Positions 8,468 through 17,011 of a stretch of DNA of 64,000 bases are shown here, piece after piece. Within the stretch, counting starts at the first letter, position 1, and every line of letters starts with the position of its first letter. The translations under genes and the position numbers were made by a program. Source of the stretch: Cylindrospermum sp. NIES-4074 (lineage in GTDB: Bacteria > Cyanobacteriota > Cyanobacteriia > Cyanobacteriales > Nostocaceae); NCBI GenBank assembly GCA_003994795.1, contig AP018269.1:6736148-6800147 (forward strand). Reading direction: 5' to 3'. The notes under the pieces are model-generated. The model saw only the letters and a program-made list of their open reading frames with translations, was not told the origin of the DNA and did no database searches.

Positions 8468-8641
8468 TAATGGACTAATAAATTAACGCTAAAACTTATT
8501 GAAGCGGCTGGGAGAGTAATCAGAATTACTCTTCCGGTCTTTCAGTAATATCTGCTCAGAAAAAATAATTTCCATCCAGGTGCAGTTGAATTATTTTCTC
8601 TAGCAACCTAAACTTAATCATGGGTAATAGCTTATATATTT

Positions 8642-8971
8642 CTACTTCCAGAGGGAAACTAATTGTAGAGAGAATCTCCGAAACAGAATTGCTCCTAAAT
8701 TAGTTAGCAGACAAGAGATTGCTAACGACAACAATATATAAGTGGGAGTCATCACCACACCAATCATGAACCAAGTATAGACATGCATGATCATCACAAA
8801 AGCGAAAATGCCAGCAATCCCAGCAGCTTGCCATACTTGATGCGTGGGGCGGCGTAATACTGTGAGGATGACGGTCAACAATGTAGCAAGCAAGTTTGCT
8901 GGTACGAGGAACGCACAAATGCTCACGCAGTTGGAGCGGGAGAACTCAGTTAAAGTCTGGATATCGAGCAT
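8642..8971 (-). CDS. Small polytopic membrane protein, unknown function
   Basis: About 109 residues with three hydrophobic segments (roughly residues 17-37, 48-72 and 77-95) and a basic Arg-Arg loop after the last one. No family motif is recognised. The ATG at 8971 is chosen over an upstream in-frame TTG at 8974. It is convergent with the leader-peptide gene and follows the FAS1 gene on the same strand, but nearly 200 bp and a hairpin separate them, so it is probably a separate unit. Confidence 0.65.
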   Translation of the reverse strand: MLDIQTLTEFSRSNCVSICAFLVPANLLATLLTVILTVLRRPTHQVWQAAGIAGIFAFVMIMHVYTWFMIGVVMTPTYILLSLAISCLLTNLGAILFRRFSLQLVSLWK

Positions 8972-9138
8972 CAATTTTTGGGGATAATGTCAGCTTAATT
9001 ATTATAAATTTAATATTTTTTAACTGACTACATTAAATTTAGCATTGATAGTGAGTGCTCACACGTTTTTTAACATAATTTAAAGAATTAAATAGGTTTT
9101 ACTGCGACTAAAGATCATTCTAAAAATTGAGAGCAAGT

Positions 9139-9160
9139 ATGGTGGGGCATGGCCCACCAT
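9139..9160 (-). terminator. Hairpin downstream of the FAS1 gene
   Basis: ATGGTGGG/CCCACCAT, an 8-bp perfect stem with a 6-nt loop, lies just beyond the stop codon of the minus-strand FAS1 gene. It is a likely terminator. Confidence 0.45.
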
Positions 9161-9167
9161 CGCTGAA

Positions 9168-9569
9168 TCAACCCATTAAAATCACAGTGTCAATCACATG
9201 AATCACCCCATTATCAGCTACAATGTCAGCTGCTAAAACCGTGGCGTTTTTGACTTCAAAACCATCAGCACAATCAATTTTAATAGGGGAACCTTCTACA
9301 GAAGTGACTGTATCAAGTGTTGCCAAATCAGCCTGCAATAGTTTTCCGGGGACGACGTGATACTTTAAAATTCGCGTTAGTTGAGGAATATTCTGCAACA
9401 GAGTTTGTATAGTCCCTGGTGGTAACTTGGCAAAGGCCTCATCAGTTGGTGCAAACACAGTGAATGGGCCTGGACTTTTTAATGTCTCCACTAAACCAGC
9501 CGCTTGGACAGCCGCTACCAGCGTTTTGAATGAATCATTACCGACAGCAATATCAACAATATCAGCCAT
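9168..9569 (-). CDS. FAS1 (fasciclin)-domain protein, candidate CupS
   Basis: A single FAS1 domain fills the 133-residue protein. The two signatures are [19 protein letters not shown] (about 33-51) and the C-terminal [13 protein letters not shown]. There is no signal peptide or lipobox, unlike most secreted FAS1 proteins. CupS, the small FAS1-fold subunit of the CupA/NdhF3/NdhD3 complex, is also short and lacks an obvious export signal, and in Synechocystis its gene follows cupA. Here it is 1.4 kb from cupA and inverted. The CupS identity is therefore a reasonable inference, not proven. Divergent from the reductase gene. Confidence 0.85.
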   Translation of the reverse strand: MADIVDIAVGNDSFKTLVAAVQAAGLVETLKSPGPFTVFAPTDEAFAKLPPGTIQTLLQNIPQLTRILKYHVVPGKLLQADLATLDTVTSVEGSPIKIDCADGFEVKNATVLAADIVADNGVIHVIDTVILMG

Positions 9570-9691
9570 TTATTTCACTTTAATCTCTGCCAAGATTTTA
9601 AGGGATAATACAGCCGTTTTAACTTTTATTAACTAATAGTTGGCGTAATATCACCTTATGATGTTTTGAGGAAGATTCCTTAGTAGACGAA

Positions 9692-10630
9692 ATGTCCAAG
9701 CGCACATACGCAATTCTGGGAACTGGTGCATTAGGCGGGTTTTATGGTGCCAGACTGCAAAAAGCTGGTTTACAAGTTCACTTTTTGCTTAAAAGTGATT
9801 ACCAACAGGTAAGCCAATATGGTTTAGTCGTCGAATCAAAAGATGGTGACTTCAGCCTTCCCCAAGTCAACGCTTACAACGATGTGGAAAAGATGCCACG
9901 GTGCGATGTGGTGGTGGTGGCGTTAAAAACAACACAAAACCATTTGCTGCCGCAGATATTACCACCCGTCGTTAAGGATGATGGGGTGGTGTTGGTATTG
10001 CAGAATGGACTCGGTGTGGAAGAGGAAGTTGCCCAAATTGTCGGCAAAATCAGCGTTCTTGGTGGGTTATGCTTTTTGTGTTCCAATAAAGTGGGGCCTG
10101 GACATATTCATCATTTGGACTATGGACAAATTACCTTGGGTGAATTTGCCTCTAACTATCATCCCACTGGCATTACAGATAAAATGCGGCAAATTGCTGA
10201 TGACTTTCAAAGTGCTGGCATTTCAATGGATTTAGCTGAAGATTTGCTGCTGGGACGTTGGAAAAAACTGGTGTGGAATATCCCCTATAATGGGCTGTCT
10301 GTGATTCTTGATGCGACAACAGATGAATTAATGGCAGATGTTCATACCCGCCAGTTAGTTGAACAGTTAATGTATGAAGTAGCAGCTGGGGCGAAAAGCA
10401 CTGGGCGCATTCTCCCCGATAGTTTTATTCAAACAATGCTTGATTACACCGTCAAGATGAAGCCTTACCGCACCAGCATGAAAATTGATGACGACGAAGG
10501 GCGTCCTTTAGAAGTAGAAGCAATTTTTGGCAACCCCTTACGGAAAGCACAAGCCGCAGGTGTAAATTTACCGCAGATTAGCTGTGTATATCAGCAGTTG
10601 AAGTTTTTAGATGCCAATAAAAAGCGTTGA
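9692..10630 (+). CDS. Ketopantoate reductase-family protein (PanE/ApbA-like)
   Basis: NADP-dependent reductase of the 2-dehydropantoate 2-reductase family, which makes pantoate for coenzyme A. The N-terminal Rossmann motif ILGTGALGGFYGARL (8-22) is clear, followed by VVVALKTTQN near 75 and VLQNGLGVEEEV near 104. The C-terminal helical domain has the catalytic-region segment LLGRWKKLVWNIPYNGLSV (about 186-204) with its conserved Lys and Asn, and the Ser/Asp/Glu-rich end RTSMKIDDDEGRPLEVEAIFG. Length (312) fits. Many paralogues have other substrates, so the exact reaction is uncertain. Confidence 0.85.
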   Translation: MSKRTYAILGTGALGGFYGARLQKAGLQVHFLLKSDYQQVSQYGLVVESKDGDFSLPQVNAYNDVEKMPRCDVVVVALKTTQNHLLPQILPPVVKDDGVVLVLQNGLGVEEEVAQIVGKISVLGGLCFLCSNKVGPGHIHHLDYGQITLGEFASNYHPTGITDKMRQIADDFQSAGISMDLAEDLLLGRWKKLVWNIPYNGLSVILDATTDELMADVHTRQLVEQLMYEVAAGAKSTGRILPDSFIQTMLDYTVKMKPYRTSMKIDDDEGRPLEVEAIFGNPLRKAQAAGVNLPQISCVYQQLKFLDANKKR

Positions 10631-10711
10631 TAGCTAATTTAATCGCGCCAATTTCATGAGCAATAAACGAATCATGGCAACATAAATAAATACTCTTTTC
10701 AGCTTACTATA

Positions 10712-10826
10712 GCAACCTTCTCGGCGGTTAGGACTGTGTTTATTCCTCAAAGCCTTGAAGCAACTGGGTTTATACTCAGAACTCAGCACTCAGAACTCAG
10801 AACTCAGCACTCAGCACTCAGCACTC
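10712..10826. repeat. Composite repeat: conserved segment plus CACTCAG-type heptamers, copy A
   Basis: GCAACCTTCTCGGCGGT, a CAAAGCCTTGA block and AACTGGGTTTATACTCAG precede about six AACTCAG/CACTCAG heptamers. The same composite occurs in reverse orientation at 21873-22095, with many more heptamers. It lies between the convergent reductase and VOC genes. Confidence 0.85.
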
Positions 10827-10840
10827 TCATTTCTTTGTGA

Positions 10841-11809
10841 CTACCCAACTATCACCCAGTACATTCCATCTGGTGCGACTAACCCAAATGAGGGTTCGCC
10901 AAATTCGTTAGACAAAATTGGCGTAACATTTGTGGCAGCACTAAGGCTGACTCGCTGGTGAAAAGCGGTAATGTTTTCAACTTGGTAAGTAAACAGACTT
11001 AACCCTAGTGAACCTGGTTGAGAGTAATCTCGTTTATCTGGTGTGGGATAAAGCGGACTATAAACTTGAAAAGGACCTACATTTGTTTTAGGTGAAGCAA
11101 AAGCGGAAAGATAAAACTCTTGTCCTTCAGAAAGCATCAAGGTTTGGCGGGTGGAAGGATTTTGATAACCTGATCGCTTACCATTGATTTCTTGTGGGAT
11201 AAGTCCAAAAACCTCGGCATAGAAGGATGCAAGGCTATGGTCAGAGGTAATTATGCTAGAGTGAGTCCCCTCACTTACCAATAATGGGGAACTAGGATCA
11301 ATCGTGCCATAACCAGGGCGATTATAGTTATAGCGCTGGAAAAACGCCTGTCGTGTTTCAGGGCCAATCACAAACATTTCTCGGACACCCACAAAGCGAT
11401 TATATAAGCCCGTGCCTACATTACCTATAGCCTCAATAGCGCGGACTGGTTCCGTATAAATCCAGTCTCCGCCGTTGGCTTTATCGTCGGTAAAAGCATC
11501 TGCGATCGCATAAATATCTCTAGTCAGAGAAGCAAACCAGCGGCTACCCTCCACTACCGGCAAAGTGTGACCTAGACCTACATTCCGGGGCTGTTTCCAC
11601 CACATCACTCGCACCAGTCCGTGATCTGACGAGTTGCCATTTTGTAGCCGCAAAGATGTCAAATCTGACCCATAACCATAGAGTAACTCCGCCTGTTCTG
11701 CTGTCAGTTGCCCCCTGTTAACCTCTTTGTAACCAAACTCAGCCCAATATTTTAGAGTAGCTTCAATATCCTTTGAGCCAACACAATTCTCAAAAATCCC
11801 GCTAATCAT
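10841..11809 (-). CDS. Glyoxalase/dioxygenase-superfamily (VOC) protein
   Basis: A 322-residue protein with two halves that each look like vicinal-oxygen-chelate modules: ISGIFENCVGSKDIEATLKYWAEFGYKEV at the N-terminus and SIITSDHSLASFYAEVFGLIPQE near residue 180, ending GLVAPDGMYWVIVG. VOC proteins bind a metal between paired modules; the substrate cannot be told from sequence. It ends next to the heptamer array and is convergent with the PanE-like gene. No partner genes hint at a pathway. Confidence 0.75.
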   Translation of the reverse strand: MISGIFENCVGSKDIEATLKYWAEFGYKEVNRGQLTAEQAELLYGYGSDLTSLRLQNGNSSDHGLVRVMWWKQPRNVGLGHTLPVVEGSRWFASLTRDIYAIADAFTDDKANGGDWIYTEPVRAIEAIGNVGTGLYNRFVGVREMFVIGPETRQAFFQRYNYNRPGYGTIDPSSPLLVSEGTHSSIITSDHSLASFYAEVFGLIPQEINGKRSGYQNPSTRQTLMLSEGQEFYLSAFASPKTNVGPFQVYSPLYPTPDKRDYSQPGSLGLSLFTYQVENITAFHQRVSLSAATNVTPILSNEFGEPSFGLVAPDGMYWVIVG

Positions 11810-11988
11810 TGTTACTTACCTAATAATTACAGAAGATTCACTTTATCAACTTCTTACTCAAGTTGCTAGTTAGGAATTAGCAATAGAAAATATAATTTAT
11901 TACCAATTACCAATTACCAGCCTTAACTAGATAATTGGCAACTTACGTTAATATTATTAGTAAACGCTACGCAGGAGAACAGATAATC

Positions 11989-12537
11989 ATGGTAACTGCT
12001 CCAGTTATAACTAATATATCACCAGAGTATTCACTAGAAGATTGGCTACATAATGCCCCTGAAGGTACAGAATGGGTGAATGGAGAATTATTGGAGAAAA
12101 ATGGAGTGACACTTAAACATAGTCGGATACAGGGTAATCTCTACTTTTACTGGAGAAATTACAAAGATTCCAGCGGGCAAGGGGGAGAAGTTTATACAGA
12201 AGTACCTTGTCGTACTAACCAGCAAGGCCGACGCCCAGATGTTGCTTATCTCACTCCAGAATTGCTGCAACAATTGGGTGAACCTGCTGTGCTACCTCAA
12301 AGTTTCCCACTAATTGCTGAGATTATTTCCCCTACAGATATTGCTGAAGAGATTATTGCTAAATCTCAAGAATACTTGCAGTTTGGAGGGGAAGAAGTTT
12401 GGTTAGTTTTCCCAGAAAATCGCTGGATTATTGTGGTTACACAAAATCAGCGGCTTGTGTTTATTTCTGGTGAGGTTGTTAATACTCAAACTGTACTTTT
12501 AGGTTTTAATGTGCCGGTTGATGAGTTATTGGCTTGA
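11989..12537 (+). CDS. Uma2-family (DUF820) restriction-endonuclease-like protein
   Basis: Cyanobacterial Uma2 proteins have a PD-(D/E)XK nuclease fold, occur in many paralogues and have no agreed function. From the ATG at 11989 the protein is 182 residues, with the expected core: RRPDVAYL (Asp84), LIAEIISPTD (Glu111) and AKSQEYLQFGGEEVWLV (Lys125). The ATG follows AGGAGA; a TTG at 11935 would add 18 residues without family resemblance. It stands alone, flanked by oppositely oriented genes. Confidence 0.88.
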   Translation: MVTAPVITNISPEYSLEDWLHNAPEGTEWVNGELLEKNGVTLKHSRIQGNLYFYWRNYKDSSGQGGEVYTEVPCRTNQQGRRPDVAYLTPELLQQLGEPAVLPQSFPLIAEIISPTDIAEEIIAKSQEYLQFGGEEVWLVFPENRWIIVVTQNQRLVFISGEVVNTQTVLLGFNVPVDELLA

Positions 12538-12600
12538 TAATGGTGCCGTACTTTCAGCGCTAACACACCCTACGTGTATTTCAAAAATCATATATTTAGA

Positions 12601-13308
12601 TTAACGCAAACCAAAAATTTCTGACATTGCCTGTGCAATATCGAGATAGAAGTTACCTTTTACGGCTCTAAATAACTCAAATTTGGAGTCAGGCGCACCG
12701 AAAAATGGTCTGAGAAACCAGCCTAGTTGCATACCAACAAAGGCGTAAAGAAATAACCAGGATCTTAAAATAGTTGTGCGGGTTTTTTTGCCGACTTCAT
12801 CGTCTTGAGAAAGTAACTGCATTCCTTCATAAAGGAACTTGACACCAAAGATGCCAGTAATGCCAAAAATTAAGACATTCAATAGTTTAAAAAATTGATA
12901 AGCATCATGGGCTGTAATCATAAAAAACAGCGTTACTGGTGCCAAACTGAATAACAGCACGCTAATCACTGATACGGCTGTGAGTAAGACGAGAAAATGC
13001 TGTTGAAAGCTGCTGCGGGAACCAAATAAAACATTAAAAAAGAATAAAGTGGGAAAGCAAATGATTAGTGTTAATAAGTAGAATGCAGGTAGTTTAATAG
13101 CACCAGATAATGCTTGAGGAAAACTGTGGGATGCACCGATAATTGCGCCATAGATGGCAAAAAATATTGAGCTAGAAACAAAGAGGGAACTGATTTTACT
13201 TTGTAATCTTACTCCTTGACGAATTTCCTCTAAGAAACTCTGGCGATCGCGTAGTAAACTAAGTAATACACCAAAGTGTTGAATTCTGTAAGTTTGCTTT
13301 TCTAACAT
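12601..13308 (-). CDS. Polytopic membrane protein, paralogue 1 of a tandem pair
   Basis: A 235-residue protein with a cytosolic-looking N-terminus containing LRDRQSFLEEIRQGV, then about six hydrophobic helices and a conserved LGWFLRPFFGAPDSKFELFR segment near the C-terminus. It aligns along its full length with the next gene upstream (13351-14052), sharing RDRQ-FLEEIRQGV, the LP-YL-TL-IC-PTLFF helix and LRPFFG. I do not recognise a characterised family. Only 42 bp separates the pair, so they are probably one operon that arose by duplication. Confidence 0.8.
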   Translation of the reverse strand: MLEKQTYRIQHFGVLLSLLRDRQSFLEEIRQGVRLQSKISSLFVSSSIFFAIYGAIIGASHSFPQALSGAIKLPAFYLLTLIICFPTLFFFNVLFGSRSSFQQHFLVLLTAVSVISVLLFSLAPVTLFFMITAHDAYQFFKLLNVLIFGITGIFGVKFLYEGMQLLSQDDEVGKKTRTTILRSWLFLYAFVGMQLGWFLRPFFGAPDSKFELFRAVKGNFYLDIAQAMSEIFGLR

Positions 13309-13350
13309 AGGAATTTCTGAGTTTGGGTTGTTGTGTTTGCGAGTAACTAA

Positions 13351-14052
13351 TTAACGGAATCCTAAGAGATAGCCGAGAGACTGAAAAACGCTGAGATAAA
13401 AATTACCTTCTCGTTCGCGGAACAATTGAAAGATGGAATAAGGTGTGCCGAAAAAAGGCCGGAGAGTCCATCCTAACTGGCTACCGACAAAAGCATACAA
13501 AAAGAGCCAAAATTGTAAAATTTTCTGGCGGGTTTTGCTGCCTTCATCGTCTTGTTCTAAGACTAAACTTGTAGCTTGATATAAAGAAGTAATGCCAACG
13601 AATCCAGTTAATCCAAACAGAATTACATTTAACAAGATTAAAAATTGATAATTCTTGGTGGTAATCAAGAAAAATAATGTAATCGGCGCAAAGCTAAATA
13701 AAAGCACACTTGTAACTGAAACCGCAGTTAATACCAATGCAAAATGCTGACCAAATGTGCGTTTAGAGCCAAAAATAATATTAGCAAAAAACAACGTCGG
13801 CAGACATATCAATAATGTAATTAAATATAGTGCTGGTAGTTTAACGGCGGAAGATAAAGCTTGCATCCAGCTATGATATGCACCAATTATGCCGCCATAA
13901 ATCGCCAGAAAAAGGGAACTGCAAACCAACAAAGAAATGATTTTGCTTGGGTTACCTACCCCTTGGCGAATTTCCTCTAGAAATGTTTGGCGATCGCGCA
14001 ATAAGCCAATCAGCACTGCAAAGTATTTTATACTAACAGATTTCCGTGCCAC
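13351..14052 (-). CDS. Polytopic membrane protein, paralogue 2 of a tandem pair
   Basis: A 233-residue relative of the preceding entry with the same layout: N-terminal LRDRQTFLEEIRQGVGNPSK, about six transmembrane helices, and QLGWTLRPFFGTPYSIFQLFR near residue 195. It is probably the first gene of the pair in transcription order. The start codon (ATG, MARKSVSIKYF) lies 35 bp after the cruP stop on the same strand, so the two proteins might be co-transcribed with cruP. The function is unknown. Confidence 0.8.
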   Translation of the reverse strand: MARKSVSIKYFAVLIGLLRDRQTFLEEIRQGVGNPSKIISLLVCSSLFLAIYGGIIGAYHSWMQALSSAVKLPALYLITLLICLPTLFFANIIFGSKRTFGQHFALVLTAVSVTSVLLFSFAPITLFFLITTKNYQFLILLNVILFGLTGFVGITSLYQATSLVLEQDDEGSKTRQKILQFWLFLYAFVGSQLGWTLRPFFGTPYSIFQLFREREGNFYLSVFQSLGYLLGFR

Positions 14053-14087
14053 GATGCAATCCTCACATACACATCATTCAAATCTTG

Positions 14088-15635
14088 TCAATTATCTTGA
14101 GAGTAATCGCCACCAGAACCGTATTTCCAGGCATCAACTAAGCGATGCCAATAATATTGTTTTTCCCTTGGCTGATGATTCACCCAAGTTTCTAACATTG
14201 GACTCAAGGAAAATAAGGCAGTATAAACACTTAAATTTCCATAATGTACCATCCAATCGAGCAAACTAGCTAAACCGACTTGGGGAATTATCTTGGCAAC
14301 TAATGCCGGATGGGACAAACCAGTTCTTAACAATGTTTGCGTTAGTGCTGAAAACTGCACTATATCTTGTAAAAATGGCTTGAGGACTGGTGTGCCCAAC
14401 TGTTGCATTTCCTGAAATACTGCGGAGAGCAGTTGGTTAATTTGCTCTGGATCAATTTTTTGATGCACACCCACACTCATAGCTTTTTGAAATAACCAAG
14501 TAACAGTGAGACTGGGCTGATATGGTTGCAGCAATGCTAAGGAATTGGCTGAGAATTGCTCAGTTTGTAGCGCTTCCTCAATTCCCAAAGTTAACCGCCG
14601 CAAGTGACGCACCATTGCCCCGAAACCACCAAAACTTAAGGGTGATTGATTGCCACTGCTATCTCCGACTGGTAAAATGTGATTCCACGGGGTTTTGAGG
14701 GGACTTTGGCGATAGGTGGGAAAGAAACCAAAGAGCGCTCTTTGCAACTGCAATTGGTTTAATTCCACATTTTGATATTCTGGTAGGAGGCGCAGATATT
14801 CTGCAAATAAAGCTTCTAAAGTCAAGCGTTGGGGATGTGCATCCATGTAGGTAAAGAGATAAGTGGTTCTACCATCCCTGGCTGGGAAAGCTTCCCAGAA
14901 GTATTGGCATTGATTTTGCAAAGATGTGAATGATAACAACAAATCGCCTGTGGAATTTTCCGGAAAACCTTGAGCGCAACTTCCTACCACCAAGCAAAGT
15001 GCATCTGGTTTTTTACCTTGGCGTGCTTGTCGCGTGATGGGTGAAAGATGCCCCATTGCGTCAATTAATAATTTAGTTGTGAATTGATTGTTGAGCATTA
15101 CTCCATTGGGATGAACCACTGCTTCAGAAAAAGGAGTATTTTCAAATAACTTGCCGCCAACTGCCAGAAATCGGGTTTTTAAAGTAGCTAGGAGATAAAC
15201 TGGATCGATGCCGATGTTGAGGACATCCTCCACCCAAACTTCTACACCACCTTGAAAGCTGACTCGCGCTGGATTATATTGGGTGGCGATCGCATTTTGC
15301 AATTCTTTCTCTGTCAGCAACTCCAATTCCACAAACACTTCTAGCTCTTTTCGGGAGATATTCCACTCTTGCTCTCTCCCCCGCAAAATTCCTTTTTCTA
15401 TCAATGCTACCCGCAGTCCCCGCACAGCTAAGGCGCAAGCGATTAAAATACCTAAGGTGCCACCGCAGACTATCACATCCCAGTCTACAACTGCTAACGG
15501 TTGGGGATTTTCTGTAACTACCGTGGGTACAGGTGTTTCGTCTGTTCTCAGGGATGCTAAAATGCGATCGCTTTGGCGTAACCCACCCAATACATCCCCT
15601 GGTAGTTGGGAAAGAATCTCTTCAGTTAAGGACAT
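14088..15635 (-). CDS. cruP: CruP-type FAD-dependent carotenoid-cyclase paralogue
   Basis: Flavoprotein of the CruA/CruP lycopene-cyclase group; CruP is conserved in cyanobacteria and plant plastids and has been linked to carotenoid metabolism and oxidative-stress responses rather than proven cyclisation. The 515-residue protein has a Rossmann FAD motif WDVIVCGGTLGILIACALAV (about 52-71) and the diagnostic GDSSGNQSPLSFGGFGAMVR (about 326-345). An upstream in-frame start at 15686 would add 17 residues with no family resemblance, so the ATG at 15635 is chosen. It is transcribed towards the membrane-protein pair and is divergent from the DUF2235 gene. Confidence 0.82.
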   Translation of the reverse strand: MSLTEEILSQLPGDVLGGLRQSDRILASLRTDETPVPTVVTENPQPLAVVDWDVIVCGGTLGILIACALAVRGLRVALIEKGILRGREQEWNISRKELEVFVELELLTEKELQNAIATQYNPARVSFQGGVEVWVEDVLNIGIDPVYLLATLKTRFLAVGGKLFENTPFSEAVVHPNGVMLNNQFTTKLLIDAMGHLSPITRQARQGKKPDALCLVVGSCAQGFPENSTGDLLLSFTSLQNQCQYFWEAFPARDGRTTYLFTYMDAHPQRLTLEALFAEYLRLLPEYQNVELNQLQLQRALFGFFPTYRQSPLKTPWNHILPVGDSSGNQSPLSFGGFGAMVRHLRRLTLGIEEALQTEQFSANSLALLQPYQPSLTVTWLFQKAMSVGVHQKIDPEQINQLLSAVFQEMQQLGTPVLKPFLQDIVQFSALTQTLLRTGLSHPALVAKIIPQVGLASLLDWMVHYGNLSVYTALFSLSPMLETWVNHQPREKQYYWHRLVDAWKYGSGGDYSQDN

Positions 15636-15704
15636 AAAATTAATTCCAGTATAGTGAGTAATATTGATCTTATTATTTGCCAACAACTGATAGAGGACTA
15701 AACG

Positions 15705-16790
15705 ATGAAACGTCTTGTTGTTTGCTGCGATGGAACTTGGCAGAATTTATCCACTTCTTACCCAACTAATGTAGTTAAACTTACTCAAGTTATCAAACAC
15801 ATTAGCAGCAATGGTATACCTCAAATCATCAATTACCAAGCCGGGATTGGTACGGGGAACGAGTTTGACAGAATCACTGGCGGTGCTTTTGGTTGGGGAA
15901 TTGATCAAGAAATTCAAGACGCATACCGTTTTTTGTCTTTGAACTACGAAGACGGTGACGAGATTTATCTATTTGGGTTCAGTCGAGGTGCATACACAGT
16001 CAGGAGTTTGGCGGGATTTATTTATAATTCAGGATTGCTAAAACCTCAATATATTCGGGATTTACCAGAAGCATACGAGCTTTATCGCGATCGCGATCGC
16101 CAATCTGCACCTAGTGGACAAAAAGCAGAAAGATACCGTCGGGAACATGGAGAGAACGTACCCATCAAGCTGTTGGCTTGTTGGGATACTGTAGGTGCGT
16201 TAGGTATACCAAATACAATTCCTTTCTTGAGTGAAGTGATTAATACTAAATATAAATTTCACGATACTAAGGTGAATAGGCAGATTGAAAACGCGCTTCA
16301 TGCCGTGGGAATTGATGAACGGCGGGAAGTATACAATGTCACGCCAATGCGAATCAGTGAAGGAGCCGACACAAAACTCCGCCAAGTTTGGTTTCCAGGT
16401 GATCATGGTGCTATTGGTGGCGGTACTCAGCAAAAAAGCGGCTTGTCAGATGGTGCATTAAGATGGATCATGGACGAGGCTCAGGCATTGGGATTAGAAT
16501 TTGTTGCGAATCCGGAAACTATTGCTGAGGGAGGAATTAATCCCAACTATAAAGCTGCGTTTAATAATGAAGTACAAGGCATGGAAAAATTTATGGGAAT
16601 AATTGATCGCCGCATCGTCAACCCAGATAATGATCCCACCGATCGCACCAGCTTTGACCAAAACTTTTTTGATCAACATATTCATCTAAGTACGAAACGG
16701 CGTTGGCAGTTAACCCAAGCGCCACTTTATAGACCTAATAGTTTAAAGCCATACAAGCAATTTTTTGATGCATTTCAGGATTCGGTATGA
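15705..16790 (+). CDS. DUF2235 alpha/beta hydrolase (Tle1-like)
   Basis: A 361-residue serine hydrolase of the DUF2235 family, related to the phospholipase Tle1. It begins with the family signature KRLVVCCDGTWQN and has YQAGIGTGNEFDRITGGAFGWG and the nucleophile elbow FGFSRGAYTVRSLAG, with Ser93 the probable nucleophile. HDTKVNRQIENALHAVGIDERR and WFPGDHGAIGGG (Asp/His) are further conserved parts. No signal peptide. Its TGA stop overlaps an ATG of a broken downstream frame. Bacterial members include secreted toxins, but many cyanobacterial ones are of unknown role. Confidence 0.88.
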   Translation: MKRLVVCCDGTWQNLSTSYPTNVVKLTQVIKHISSNGIPQIINYQAGIGTGNEFDRITGGAFGWGIDQEIQDAYRFLSLNYEDGDEIYLFGFSRGAYTVRSLAGFIYNSGLLKPQYIRDLPEAYELYRDRDRQSAPSGQKAERYRREHGENVPIKLLACWDTVGALGIPNTIPFLSEVINTKYKFHDTKVNRQIENALHAVGIDERREVYNVTPMRISEGADTKLRQVWFPGDHGAIGGGTQQKSGLSDGALRWIMDEAQALGLEFVANPETIAEGGINPNYKAAFNNEVQGMEKFMGIIDRRIVNPDNDPTDRTSFDQNFFDQHIHLSTKRRWQLTQAPLYRPNSLKPYKQFFDAFQDSV

Positions 16791-16999
16791 CAAGAAATTA
16801 GCCTCAACCAAATAACTTAGAAATAGCAGGCAATAATTTATTAGCCGCTGCTGCTCATCTGGCAACTGCAACTAAAGCTGTAAATATCCCTTTGAGCAAA
16901 GTGATGGCTGTTTTTGCAGTCTTTTGCATGAATGAGCAACTTAACTTCAGAAACAGAAACAAGCGATTACCTACGGTAGGCTGCGCCAACGCACTTTAG
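16787..16999 (+). pseudogene. Small coupled gene interrupted by an amber codon at position 5
   Basis: An ATG overlaps the DUF2235 stop in the classic ATGA arrangement. The frame reads M-T-R-N, then TAG (16799-16801), then continues without a stop for 65 more codons with a natural-looking helical sequence (NNLLAAAAHLATATKAVNIP, then VMAVFAVFC). A single C-to-T change in a CAG codon would explain the stop. The C-terminal end contains a short repeat sequence (GGCTGCGCCAACGCA), so the true 3' end may also be lost. Possibly a partner or immunity-type protein of the hydrolase; no homologue is recognised. Confidence 0.45.
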
Positions 17000-17011
17000 C
17001 AGCGATGCTCA

